Source: Cryptococcus deneoformans JEC21 (taxonomy: Eukaryota > Basidiomycota > Tremellomycetes > Tremellales > Cryptococcaceae). From it: DNA of 64,000 nt. The stretch is from NCBI RefSeq assembly GCF_000091045.1, contig NC_006687.1:201001-265000 (forward strand), read 5' to 3'. This document shows positions 22,501 through 32,910 of the stretch, piece by piece. How positions within the stretch are numbered: position 1 is the stretch's first letter; each line of letters starts with the position of its first letter. A program made the translations under genes and the position numbers. The notes beneath the pieces were generated by a model. It was not told the DNA's origin. It saw only the letters and a program-made list of their open reading frames with translations, and made no database searches.

Positions 22501-23601
22501 CCCCTCACAGTCCGTTTACGCGCCTTCATATCTCACAGTTGTTGAGAGGTGTAATGTGAGAATTTGTTCATCTGCCGGATGGCCACACTTCCAAGAAAGC
22601 TTACATTTTTGCTTGTAGGCAATCGTTCAATGCGTTGTCACGATCCATAAAATCCATCGTAACGTTTCAACCCGGCACTGGCCACTATGGGCAAGTTCCT
22701 ATCGATATGAGTTAAAATTGATGGCTGATCCTTTTAGCGCAGTATCATGCTTTCAATTCTGCCGTCTCAATGGGTACTCTGATATTTAAGTCACCTCAAA
22801 ATCCTCTGTCGGATTTTGCCCTCGGTCTAATCAACACCGTGATTGAGGCGTTCACGTCGGCTGTCCAAACGGGCTCTTCTCCCCGCCTGTCCACCAACCT
22901 CCAATGGCTAATTAGGCTCAGGCGTAGATGCCAAGACGCTATTGACAAATCCAAATGTGAGAGTGCCGGCCAACAAACAACCAGCGATAATAGCACCTTT
23001 GCTCTCCGTGAGGGCGATACTGGCGACAATAGCGATCAAGATGACCCAGATAACTTTTCTCTTCTTGGTTGGAGGACGAGGTTAATCCAGCGTGCGGCTT
23101 TTGGTGGACAAGTGGCCAAGATTATTTCGCAGTCCACGCCATCGCAGTCAAATGACAGTTCTCCTCAGATTATGTCCTCGAATATCAACCTGCTTCCAGA
23201 CATCTTGGGTCCTACGATGGGTGGTTTAACAGGAGCAGGTGTCCTGAATCCAATACCGGGAGCCGAGAATATAGCGAATAAGCAGATGTCATCGAGTACG
23301 AGCACTGCGGGCGATCAAACTGAGATTAATGAAACTTTTACAAATCAGCTTGTGAGTCTATACCGATCAAATAGTCCTTCCGAGAATTAATCTCGCGAGG
23401 CTGGTATAATTGCTTGGGACGCAATGCTGACGTTTAAAACAGTTGCAACAATTCTGGGAGCCGATGCTGCTACAAGATGCTCCTAATGTAGGGGATAGTA
23501 CCTGGGACCCATTCCAGACGGTTAACTGTTGGGATTGGAACATGCATCTTTATAGGGAAGAAAGGTCTCATCAAGCGCCCAATCCAGATACGCATGCGTG
23601 A
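19541..23601 (+). CDS. Zn(II)2Cys6 fungal transcription factor
   Basis: A nuclear binuclear zinc-cluster regulator. The start MSPTSFQNSAGPG is followed by a disordered Ser-rich leader and basic KKQRKQRP. The cluster is split over three exons and reads SCAECRRLKLKCDRQ then VPCDNCVKRRCHSIC, with all six Cys at CX2CX6C...CX2CX7C spacing. A short coiled-coil linker (LLTRLEQLEGIVSRH) follows, as in dimeric family members, then a long Gln/His/Ser-rich region, then the fungal-specific regulatory domain (DEVYPVYEEM-like segment, GRMNYQDLGLVFMVLAFGTLH near 21250, LSRIAAS near 22000, FFLSISISETLLFLHRPYF near 22440). The last exon after the intron at 23353 gives LQQFWEPMLLQD and ends NPDTHA. An in-frame ATG at 19472 is an alternative start. 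Targets are unknown; it lies within a set of catabolic enzyme genes. Confidence 0.9.
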
Positions 23602-23969
23602 AGAATGTTGTTGTGGTTATTGGCGAAATTTGTGTAATGTTATCATTTATATATTGGGTGCGACTGTGTTCGGTATAAGCAATGTATCTATATCTATGAT
23701 CGTGTTCTAAGATCGTGTTTGATAATCGTTAATTTGGGTGTCGTGGAACTAAATAAGTCATATCTTTGGCATCGGCGAAGTCAGGACCAGGAGCAAGCAT
23801 TATGGTATGCATGAATTGGGAAGATGCCGAACTCATTCATCCGAGACAAAAGCAACAATAAAAGATAAAATGAGATGAAATAAAATGTCCCCTAACAGAA
23901 AGTATACTACTGTTTTTTTCTACACTGAGATCTACTACAGCTATGACTACTAATGCACATCAACCTCAC
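23602..23969. other. Convergent intergenic region
   Basis: It holds 3' UTRs of the plus-strand regulator and the minus-strand monooxygenase. It is AT-rich; no gene is seen. Confidence 0.5.
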
Positions 23970-26045
23970 CTAAGCCTTGTATGGAGCAGGAGAGACGCCC
24001 TCAAGCAAAGCCTTGATCCTGAGAGCAACCAACTTGGAATGGTATCGAGTCAGAGGCAAGTAGCCGATCACCAACCACAGGTTGGGAACACCACACTCCT
24101 TCCAGGCAGACTTCATCTCGCCCTCCTCGTCGACACCCCAGATAGGGCCACATTGGTCAGCGATCTTGTCACCCAATGTCTGTCGGACAGAGTCGATGGT
24201 GTTGGAGAAACCGGTAGCGAAGACAACGAGGTCAAACTCCCTCTCCCTGCCCCCAGAAAGAATGACCTTGTCCTCTGTGAAAGACTCAACGTAGCCCTGC
24301 TCGACCTTGATCTTGCCCTTGATGATCTGCTCACAAGCACCCGCCTCGAAGTAGAAACCGCCGTTACGTGTGGAACCAAGAGTAGCTTGACCGGTACCCC
24401 TCTGACCCTTGTAGGTCTTGAGACCCTTGGCGCGAAGACCGTCGAGCATTTCTTTGTCGAGTTCCTCGAGAACGGCACGGTTGCGTCGAGCAAGCTCTTC
24501 ACCGGGACCCACGGGCATGGAGTTGAATAATCGGTCCTGTTCTTCAATGTTGGGAGCAACGCCATTCTTGGGCTCAAAGCTACCAATGTTACGAGGCACG
24601 GAGTGGGTGAGGGACATGATATAGGTGGGGGATCGCTGGAGAAGGGTAACGTCGATGTTTCGGCGGGCACAGTCATAGGCAGTGTCAAAACCGGAAGAAG
24701 AAGTACCAACAACGAGGACTTTCTTGCCCACCCATTCACGAGAGCTGTCGTGAGAAGTGGAATGACGAGCAGTGCCCTTCCACTTGTCCATACCGGGGAT
24801 GACGGGAGTCATGGGAACACCACAGAGAGAAGTGGCCATAACCTGAACGATCAATGAGCGGTAGTCCCAAAAAAATTTTCGAATAAACTCTCACTTACAA
24901 CGTGCTTGGGGTTCAAAACTCTGGTTTCACCATTCTTATTAACCTCGACGGTCCACTTGCCATCGGCGTCTTGCTCGGCCTTGACAACAGTAGACTTGGT
25001 CCAGACAGGCAGCTCCATAGCGGAGGCGTACCACTCCATGAAGATACCGAGCTTTTGAGCAGGGGTGTAAGTTGGCCAGTACTTGGGGAAGGGGAAGTAA
25101 GGGAAGTGGTCCGCCCAGTGAGGGAAGTGAAGAGAGAGGTATTCGTATCGCTTTCTCCAAATCTCACCGATCTGAGCGTTACGCTCAACGATGAGGTTAG
25201 GTACACCTAAAGCCTTGAGTCGAGCAGCGAGTGCAAGACCACTTGGGACACAAAGTCAGTACACCGAGTGACAAATCTTGTAAACAGAAAACTCACTTTT
25301 GGCCACCACCGACGATCAAGACATCGGGCACGATCTCCTCGTCGTCCATCTCCCTTTGCTTCTCCCAAGATACGGGACCGGTCATGTGGCCATCAGCAGG
25401 ATCGAGCTCAGGGAACTTAAGAAGAGATTCGGCGACAGAGTGAACAGTCCACAGACGCCATCCCTCCTGAGTGAATACAGCGTTGATGACGGCAGAAGCC
25501 TGGACAAGGGGAGTATCGAAAGACAAGACGAATTGGAGGAAGGAAAGGTCGGGGTAAGGCTTCTGGATGGCAGGTGCGGGTTTAAGGAGCTTGAAGTTGG
25601 TGCAGTGGGTGGATGGCAAAAGGTCGGCGGCAGCACGAGCAATGTTCTCGGTAAAGTTGAAGGTTCGGTAGTCCCAGGTGAAGGCAAGTTTGTCCCTCCA
25701 AACACCTGGTAGATGTCAATGTCGTGACACCAGGAGGAAAGAAGTGAATTACTCACCGTACTCGAGGAACAGGCCAGTGAAGCCCTTCGCATCACCCTCG
25801 CTCAAAACCTTGGAGAGTTTAGCGACAATCTCCTCGGCAGCATTCTGAGCATCGACATCGTCGGGAATAGAGACACCGAGAGCGTCGGTGGTGGGCAAAG
25901 CGTGGTTGTACTTGAAGTCATACATGAAGTTGTCGGCGACGGGAGGCTTGGGAGTCTCCTCGAGCTCGACATGGCCGTCAACGACCTTAGACTTGAGGTC
26001 GGCCAGGTCGACCTTGTGGTTGTCAATGATGGCGGTGGGGCTCAT
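23970..26045 (-). CDS. Flavin-containing monooxygenase with N-terminal NTF2-like region
   Basis: An FAD- and NAD(P)H-dependent monooxygenase of the fungal FMO/Baeyer-Villiger-like type. From MSPTAIIDNHKVDLADLKS the first 200 or so residues contain a SnoaL/NTF2-like module (DAKGFTGLFLEYG, VWRDKLAFTWDYRTF). Then comes the FAD-binding Rossmann motif VLIVGGGQSGLALAARLKALG (split by an intron near 25270-25300) with NLIVERNAQIGEIWR, and the second dinucleotide motif VLVVGTSSSGFDTAYD. The linker has KGTARHSTSH in place of a canonical FxGxxxH box, and the late FAD contact LVVFATGF is present. The C-terminus reads LEGVSPAPYKA. Introns are near 24845-24898, 25238-25296 and 25706-25756. Length is about 630 residues, normal for this fungal group. 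The substrate is unknown. A long unrelated frame runs antisense and is a codon-bias shadow. Confidence 0.9.
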
Positions 26046-28043
26046 TGTGCGAATATGAAAATGGAGGATGTGGAGAAGTGTGAATGGAAAGTGGAGAGGG
26101 GATAGGAGCAGACATGAGGGTCTTTATACATGGTGTGGGGTGAGTATGCTGCATGAAAAGCCGGTCAGTGACGGTCCGGCTTGACGAGCAGAAAAGCAGA
26201 GGGAGATGCTCAAAACATTGTCAGCCGTCCACGGAGATAACCCCGTCCACCGGAATTAACACATTACCACTTCACAAAATCCCGACCTTTTCTCGGCTCT
26301 CTGTACGCCCCATTTGCCTCTCACCTCTCAACAACAAATGTCCATTCGCAAATACAAAATATTCTAATACAAATACTTCCAGCAGTCGCAATGCCGACAT
26401 TTGCAGTCGGCCGTGCGGACGTCGAAGAATACCAAATGACAGTATCGGGGTATAAGCGTATTATTATTCCTCTCTCTTCTCCTACTTCGACTTTCGTTGG
26501 TTTCCCCATCATCATCATCCATCCTTTTATGCATGGATAATTTTTGCATGTGCGAGACCCCAAGCATTGGTGGCTAACCAATAGTAAATGTGGACGATCA
26601 AGCAAGTAGTGTTTAGGGTTTCTGATGGCAAGTCAGCCATCATAAAATCAACGCCCTGCCTCCTCTTCTTCAGGCACACATCTGCAGTTCCTAATTAGAC
26701 TTTCCCGTTTCGATTTGAGCTATGGACTGAAAAAGGCTACTGCGTAAGAGTAACCATTTGCCACTCTGCTGACATGACTACCCTTGCCCAAAATCTCCTA
26801 CAGTAACTAACCTCAAGGAAATGTCGGACATACCAGCAAGGTTGAATAATAATGCCGCCCATCGTCATATACGAGTGGATCGGCCTTTCGGAGATAAGGA
26901 GCTGAGATGTGAGAGAGAGGCATGCTGGACGTGGTTAGGCGCGAATCTAGTGGGATTTAACGTTGAGTGGGTTGGATGCATAATAAGGATAGCTCGGCTT
27001 TTGGCGGTGTTGGCGTTAGTAGAAAGCAGACTAATGTGGTAAAAGAAGAGTTGTTAGAGTTGTTGTATATAAATGGTCTCATGAGTTTTTCCCCAATAAG
27101 ACTCCTCTCCATCTCAGAAGCTTATTAAAAACATATCGTCCAAGTACATCACATCATTCTCGACCACCACCGACCGTGCGAGCGATTAAATTATTTCGGG
27201 CCTCCACATTCCCACCTCCAATCCAGTTTGATAGAGTTGGTTCCACGAGGCCCCGGAGCCAGAATATCGGAGCGGAGCAACTACTGCTTTGAGGTTTGTT
27301 CTTCTTCAGAAGTTTGAACAAGGCGCTTTCTTGAATTCGGCCAAAAATACAGTTTTGGCGTCTATGGCTTTCCAAAGATTCATGTAACCATTGTAACTGT
27401 TATGCACTGCTACAAAATCAGTTAGGTCGTGAGTAGATGTTTCACAGATCAGAATATTTTGATAGAAAAAAAGAGGAGAATCGGCCGGCTGGGTTTCCTC
27501 CTGCCGAACTAGAAAAAAAAAAACAAAGTTGCGCAGAGTTACTGATGAGCCTGCAACCCGGCTAGCAAGTATTTTCGGCGCCTGCCGTCCTATAATCTTT
27601 ATTTTACCGTGCCCACCCACCGCTTTCATTATCCGATCCTCGACTTCTGCAGTCTGTTGAACAGTATAACTTTCAAACACAGTGTGGTCGGTAGTATTAC
27701 CTGCTAAACGAAGAGAGGGTAAGATGCTGTACCGACAGGCTTTATAAAAGCTCCGCCCTCCACGGTGATTTTCACAGCGCCATTCAAATCTTCTGCTACA
27801 ACGGCTGGTGGGACTCCACAGTGCCTGAAAGAAAGCCCCGCCTTCGCGGATAAGATAAGCGGCGGCTGCAAGTTGTTCATGTCAAACGTAGCCGAAAGAC
27901 GGATGGAATTTTGAAAGACACGGTCATCTTCACACCGTTTTGTACCGGTTGACCCCAATACATAAAGATGAGCACAAATCATCCAGAGCCCCCTCAAATT
28001 GTTCCCATCTATTCAGCCCACCTTTCTACCCATCTACATCACA
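26046..28043. promoter_or_regulatory. 2-kb divergent intergenic region (monooxygenase / inositol dehydrogenase-like)
   Basis: An unusually long shared upstream region. A TATAAA on the minus strand (26123-26128) lies 78 bp before the monooxygenase ATG. AGCCGG-N11-CCGGCT inverted repeat arms are at 26159-26164 and 26176-26181. A TATATAAA at about 27066 could drive a plus-strand transcript, and TATAAAA is at 27744. Minus-strand frames of 124 codons (27306-27680) and 97 codons (27704-27997) look unlike protein and were not called. Confidence 0.45.
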
Positions 28044-29503
28044 ATGCCCGTCGCTACTACTCCCGACACAAAGCTCAAGCTCGCCGTCATCGGTTTAGGT
28101 CGAATTGGTGCCGTTCGAGCCCGTATCCTCAGTAATTACGCTCCCAAGATCCACGTGGTGGCCGCTTGCGACTCCAAACCCGGGTCTGACGTTTGGGCCG
28201 CTGAGAACTTGCCTTCCCATGTACAGTTCTTCTCCGACCCAGAGGAGTTGTTCCAAAAGAGTGGTGCTCAAGCTGTCTTGATCTCTACTGTCACTGCTAC
28301 TCATGCTCCCCTTGTTCTTCGTGCTCTGGAGTTAGGCTACGTGAGTCTGATAGTGAATGATTAGAAGGAAGAGCTGACAAAAGTCTTCAGCACGTCATGT
28401 GTGAGAAGCCTATCGCTGTTGACATTGCCACTACGAAGCAGGTCGTCGAAGCTGCCAGAGCCAAGCCTGAGCTCAAATTTTTGGTTCCCTTCTGCCGTCG
28501 ATGTAAGTTGGCCTGTTGAATGTTTTAATTCTTTTTGTTTGGTGACTAATAGCATTCGCAGATGATGAGTCTAACCGAGCTCTCAAGATGTTAGTCGACG
28601 CAGGAGAGTTGGGAGACATCCACGCCGTCGAATCTTGGTGTCTTGACGCCCAGGACCCCACAGGTTAGTAACAGAGTATTGTACCTCACCATATACTCAC
28701 ATCCATTCAAAGGTTTCTTTGTCCAGTTCTCAGCCATGTCTGGCGGTATTTTTGTCGACATGGGCGTTCACGACGTAAGCTTCTCTAGGCCATCCGTTTA
28801 CCTTAATTGCTGATCGTCTTCGAAGATTGACATTGCCCGCTACTTCCTCAACGTTAAAAAGGGTCTGATTAACCCTAAGAAGCAAGTCAACAGGGTCATC
28901 GCATTTGGTCAGACCGCTGTCTATCATGATCTGCAGAAATTTGGGGATGCCGATAATGGTTACGGTATCGTCGAGTTTGCCAATGGGAAGATCCTTACTT
29001 CCCATATTGGACGAACTCTTACCAATGGGCACGAGAGTTCCACCAGAGTCTTTGGTACCAAGGGTACAGCTGTAGTCAACGCTGTGAGAGGCATTTATTC
29101 TGCGATAAAGAGCAAAATTGACGTTAATTATCTAGGAATCTCCTGCAAACCGTGTTCAGCTACGAGACGCCCATGGAGTGAGAAGTGAGACAACGTATGT
29201 ATCCATAAAATACCCTCTCCAGACATGGGCTCATCATTTCTTCTAGTGGCGACGCCTTTGTTCTTTACCAACAATCCTTCGTCAATGATCTTGATGAGTT
29301 TGCCACCTGTGTATTGGAGGACAAACGTGAGTGTCCCCATAAAAAGAGTTTCCGGATATCCAATTCATATAATTACTCCAGCTTTATCCCTCCAACCTGA
29401 AGACGCTCTTGAGGCCAGCAAGATCGCCACTGCTCTGCAATACTCTTTCCGAAACAGGGTGGCTGTTGAGTTTGACGACGAAGGAGAGCCTATCATGCCT
29501 TAA
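28044..29503 (+). CDS. Gfo/Idh/MocA oxidoreductase, inositol 2-dehydrogenase-like
   Basis: An NAD(P)-dependent sugar/polyol dehydrogenase resembling myo-inositol 2-dehydrogenase, which oxidises inositol to scyllo-inosose. The start MPVATTPDTKLKLAVIGLG leads into the Rossmann motif GLGRIGAVRA. Strand ends are IHVVAACDSK and AVLISTVTATHAP. The family signature HVMCEKPIAVDI contains the conserved EKP lysine. The C-terminal domain gives FLVPFCRR, GDIHAVESW, then SGGIFVDMGVHDIDIARYF with the catalytic Asp/His pair of D-x3-H-D-x-D. Later segments are RVFGTKGTAVVNA and FVLYQQSFVNDLDEFATCV. The short final exons end EFDDEGEPIMP. Six or seven introns join in phase. Cryptococcus relatives live on plant inositol, which suits this call, but related glucose- or oxo-sugar dehydrogenases are alternatives. 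Confidence 0.88.
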
Positions 29504-31195
29504 AAAAATGTAAAATTCTGAAATACATAGAACTATGTGTAATTGGGACTGTGTAACATTTACAACTGTGACTAGCGGATAGAAGCCTTGGAACGCATTC
29601 ATTTGGCATTTCTCATGCAAGACACTGAGGTTACACTCCAGATATCAGATGTGGCCCTCAGATTCGTCTTTTTCTACCTTCACGTATTGATATTAATCAT
29701 TTCGTTTTCGAGAGAGACTGGCCTCTGGCTGCCACATCAACACATCCTGCCCCCTGTATCTCGCTTCCCGTCCAAGTTTTATTTTTTCTTAGGCCCTTTC
29801 GGCTGGCTTTCTTTCTTTCTTTCTGGAGCAGAGATCTTTGTTGGTTATTGCTTGGCTGTGTTTGAGACTTTTTTGGGCTTTGAAAAGAGAAGAGCTAGAC
29901 TAAATATCGACTGTCGAACCAGTAGTAGAGCATTGCGAGCTGCATCTGTATGCTCTGGAACAGCTTCGTATTCAATCACACCTAACTCAACTCGTGCCTT
30001 TAGAAAGAAACTTAGTAGTAGGGAGTTATTTCTTGCTTCCATTTTGAAGATCGAAAGCAAGGCTTGGCGGAATGGAGGCTTGTAACGGTATGTTATTTCC
30101 GAAATTTGCAATGACTTTTGTGAGAACGGGAACAGCATAATAAGTCAAAAGATATGTCGTTATGATTAACAATCATGGGCGAAAGTACGAAGTACAGAGG
30201 AGCGTGAATGAGTTAACATGATGGAAAACTCATCGCACCATATCTCCCAGGGCGTCATTCATAACTGTGATGATTGCCTACATTGCCTATCATCTCAAAC
30301 ATTGCCTACCTGAAAATAAATGAAATCCCCCAAACTTCTGTGATACACCTTATGCTCACATTGACAATTCATCACTCACTTGTACCCAAAGATCGACTGC
30401 CAAAATTTATGTCCTTGCTCGCGATTGATGCCCTGCTGTCTGCTCATCTATCCACCTGCTGCCCATCAACCGAACATCCGTCTACATCCCTTATACACAT
30501 CATGCATGAGAAGCTGACCATCAAAAGTACAAGCGCAGAGCGCAGATAGACACTGCAAGACACGGTTAGTCTCGTTATTTAACACTCACTACGAAGGCAA
30601 GCGGAATGGTAAAACTAGTTTGTCGGGTCGCGAGTTGGTCGTGAGATGATGCTTGGCCTTGGCGGAAGTCACAGAGGGCGAAGATGTATAGAAAGGTTTG
30701 AGGTCTTTCTGGAGATGGATCCAGGCGTGATGGAGTACATTTGCTTACTTTTTCGTTGATGGTATTAACCGCTCCACAGTTCATGAGCAGCGGTTTATGC
30801 GTTTTCCTTTGATGCTGTGTTTTTGCACTTTGCAGCCACGGACAGCCACCAAAAGGCCTAGATTCGTCAATATGGAGTGATATTAGTACTCTCCAGAAAT
30901 GTCTCCGCGGTTGTTGTGTGTAGTACATACTACAATTAGCCTGGGCGTGGGAAAGAAGGCAGCGGCAGAGTTGCGTATCCGATAATGCCGACCATCCCCC
31001 GTTTAAGTTACGTCTACAGTACATATATCCAACCTTCACTTCCCATACATTTTCCTCATCCTTACTTCTATTTTCTATCCCCCTTCCCGGTCCCCGTATG
31101 TGGGAGCAAGTTCTCTACCCAGAGCTACCAGGTATCCTTGCATATGTGTGTATCACCAAGTCTCTTGGTCCTTTGTGCGCTCCGCTCACCTCACA
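29504..31195. other. 1.7-kb region without a confident gene
   Basis: It contains a CTTT tetranucleotide run (about 29808-29823) and open frames of 165 codons on plus (29588-30085) and 154 codons on minus (30575-31039). Neither frame has domain character or usual composition (Cys, His and Arg scattered). The last 200 bp are the pyrimidine-rich promoter of the next gene. Confidence 0.45.
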
Positions 31196-31580
31196 ATGGT
31201 TTTCCAGTTCCCTTTCGCCTGTCGTCTGGCCGCTTTCACACTTTTTACACCACTTGGCGTGTGTATCATCCTTGATATCGTCGCTTACGGTGAGTTCTTC
31301 CCTCGCCAAAGTTACCCTTTCTTCGCTTGGGAACGGGTGGCCGTCGGCCTTCGATCGGCCATTGATTGGTTACGAATACCCTCGGCGGAAATGCTGACCA
31401 ACGCCACGTCCTCCGTCTTTTCCCGCATATATAGCCATCGCTCGAACACTCCATTTGACAATTACCCCACGCCGTGTCCCACGTTCACCTCCAACCCTCA
31501 CATCTCAAATTCTCGTTGAAGCAGTACCTGTGACAGAGGCAGACTCTGATTCATCGTCCTCGGCCTCTTCATCATCCTGA
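31196..31580 (+). CDS. Small two-exon membrane protein, unknown (79 residues), just upstream of FMP52
   Basis: Exons 31196-31289 (94 nt) and 31435-31580 (146 nt) join in phase across a GTGAGT...CTGAC...TATAG intron. The product starts MVFQFPFACRLAAFTLF, has one hydrophobic helix (LAAFTLFTPLGVCIILDIVAY), then a basic segment (TITPRRVPRS) and an acidic Ser-only tail (ADSDSSSSASSSS). I recognise no family. The layout is that of a tail-exposed small ER or mitochondrial outer-membrane protein. Its stop is only 23 bp before the FMP52 start, too close for a separate promoter and 5' UTR, so both may be read from one mRNA. The clean splice, the helix and the low-complexity tail make me fairly confident it is expressed. 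Confidence 0.65.
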
Positions 31581-31603
31581 CATATACTGCAGCTCGCTAG
31601 AAG

Positions 31604-32440
31604 ATGACGACCCCCACCGCTGTTACTCTTGTTGGAGCGACTGGTCTTACCGGCTCGCATTCCCTCAACTGCCTCCTCACCTCTCCTCATGCCTTCTCTA
31701 TCAACGCTCTCACTCGTCGTCCGCTTTCCGACACTCCATCAGCGGTCAATCCTCTCACCAAGCTCACCACTCGAATCTACAACTCACTCTTTGATGCTCC
31801 CACCGATAAGGATGCTCTTGTGCAACAGGGCGGTATTTATGTATCCTGTCTTGGTACGACCCGGGCCGACGCCGGTGGAACTGCGGAGCAGGAAAAGGTG
31901 GATTTGGGTTTGAACAAGGATTTGGCTACTCGTGCTAAAAAGGATGGCGCAAGTACTGTAAGCAATTGTCCTCCAACTATTCGTATTTTGAAGCTAACTC
32001 GAAGGCTTTTAGTTGATCCTCGTTTCAAGTCTTGGGGCCGCCTCTTCCTCTTACTTTTTCTACCCACGCATCAAAGGTCAGCTCGAAGATGCTGTGAAAG
32101 CCCTTGACTTTGATCACACCGTCATCCTTCAGCCCGCTGTCTTGCTTGGCGACAGGGCGGAGTCGAGAGGAATTTCAGAGATTGTTTTGAAAGGTGTGAT
32201 CAGGGGGATCAGGAAGGTTGGGCTGCCAGTGGATAGTCTGGCTGTCGAAGGCGCTGAGTAGGTTTTTGATCTTTTTGCTTCATTGTCGGCGAATAAACTG
32301 ACATTCATTTTAGTATTGGTGCCTGTATCGCACATCTTGCTGCCAACCCTCCGAGCGAGAAGGTTTTGACCATTGGCGACCACGAAATTATCGCTTACGC
32401 TAAGCAGTACCGCGCTGCGCAGGCTCAAAGCTCAAAGTAA
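31604..32440 (+). CDS. FMP52: FMP52-like mitochondrial outer membrane NAD(P)-binding protein
   Basis: An atypical short-chain-dehydrogenase-like protein related to yeast Fmp52 and human HTATIP2/TIP30. The start MTTPTAVTLVGATGLTGSHS contains the Rossmann GATGLTG motif. It continues with YVSCLGTTRADAGGTAEQEKV, the family's T-T-R-A-x-AGG box, and then ILVSSLGAASSSYFFYPRIKG with the Ser and the Y-x-x-x-K-like YPRIKG pair. ILQPAVLLGDRAESRG and a short last exon, IGACIAHLAANPP ending AAQAQSSK, complete it. Introns are near 31957-32012 and 32259-32313. Length is about 240 residues, as in the family. Yeast Fmp52 is found at mitochondria and its reaction is unknown. It is preceded at 23 bp by a small gene on the same strand. 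Confidence 0.9.
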
Positions 32441-32910
32441 TTGAAGAAACCTCTCCCTGCAGATTTAATTTCATTCAAAGATATAGGTTTAGAGTGTAAA
32501 CGAAAATGTGTACAGTAATTAATTGTTCAAGGAAAAGAAGAAGGAGAAGGTGGTTCGTGTTCTGTTTATTAGATATTTTTTTTTTTCCTTTATTCCCACC
32601 CTCAAACTTGGATGTTCAAGAGAGAGATTTCCTACAAGATGAGGATCCTCCGTGCTGATGCATGCTGTGTTGTATAATGCCCAGTCACTGAACAAAGAAG
32701 TTGATAAACAGTAAATGGCGTAGCATACATATCTAAGATACTACTTTTGCAAGACTATTACTCTAAGTTTGGGACAGTAATCATTGAGTCGTAAACTTTG
32801 CGGTAAATCTCCTTGCTCGCAAATCTTCCTTCGTCCTATCCCTTCATTCCGACAATTATTGACTGCTCGGCTTTCTGATCTTGCCAAGACATAGCTCCCC
32901 TTAAACCTCT
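32441..32910. other. Convergent intergenic region FMP52 / TM9 protein
   Basis: 3' UTRs of both genes. It includes a poly-T run near 32576 and no gene. Confidence 0.5.

Noticed and set aside
23943..24530. 195-codon plus-strand frame
   Set aside because: It is antisense to well-supported flavin monooxygenase exons and arises from their codon bias.
27306..27997. Two minus-strand frames (124 and 97 codons) before the inositol dehydrogenase-like gene
   Set aside because: No motif, no good splice context; they lie in a promoter region.
29588..30085. 165-codon plus-strand frame
   Set aside because: No family motif, aromatic- and Arg-rich random look, and a simple-sequence CTTT run inside; not called.
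30575..31039. 154-codon minus-strand frame
   Set aside because: Scattered Cys/His/Arg and no domain or splice support; it overlaps the promoter of the next gene.
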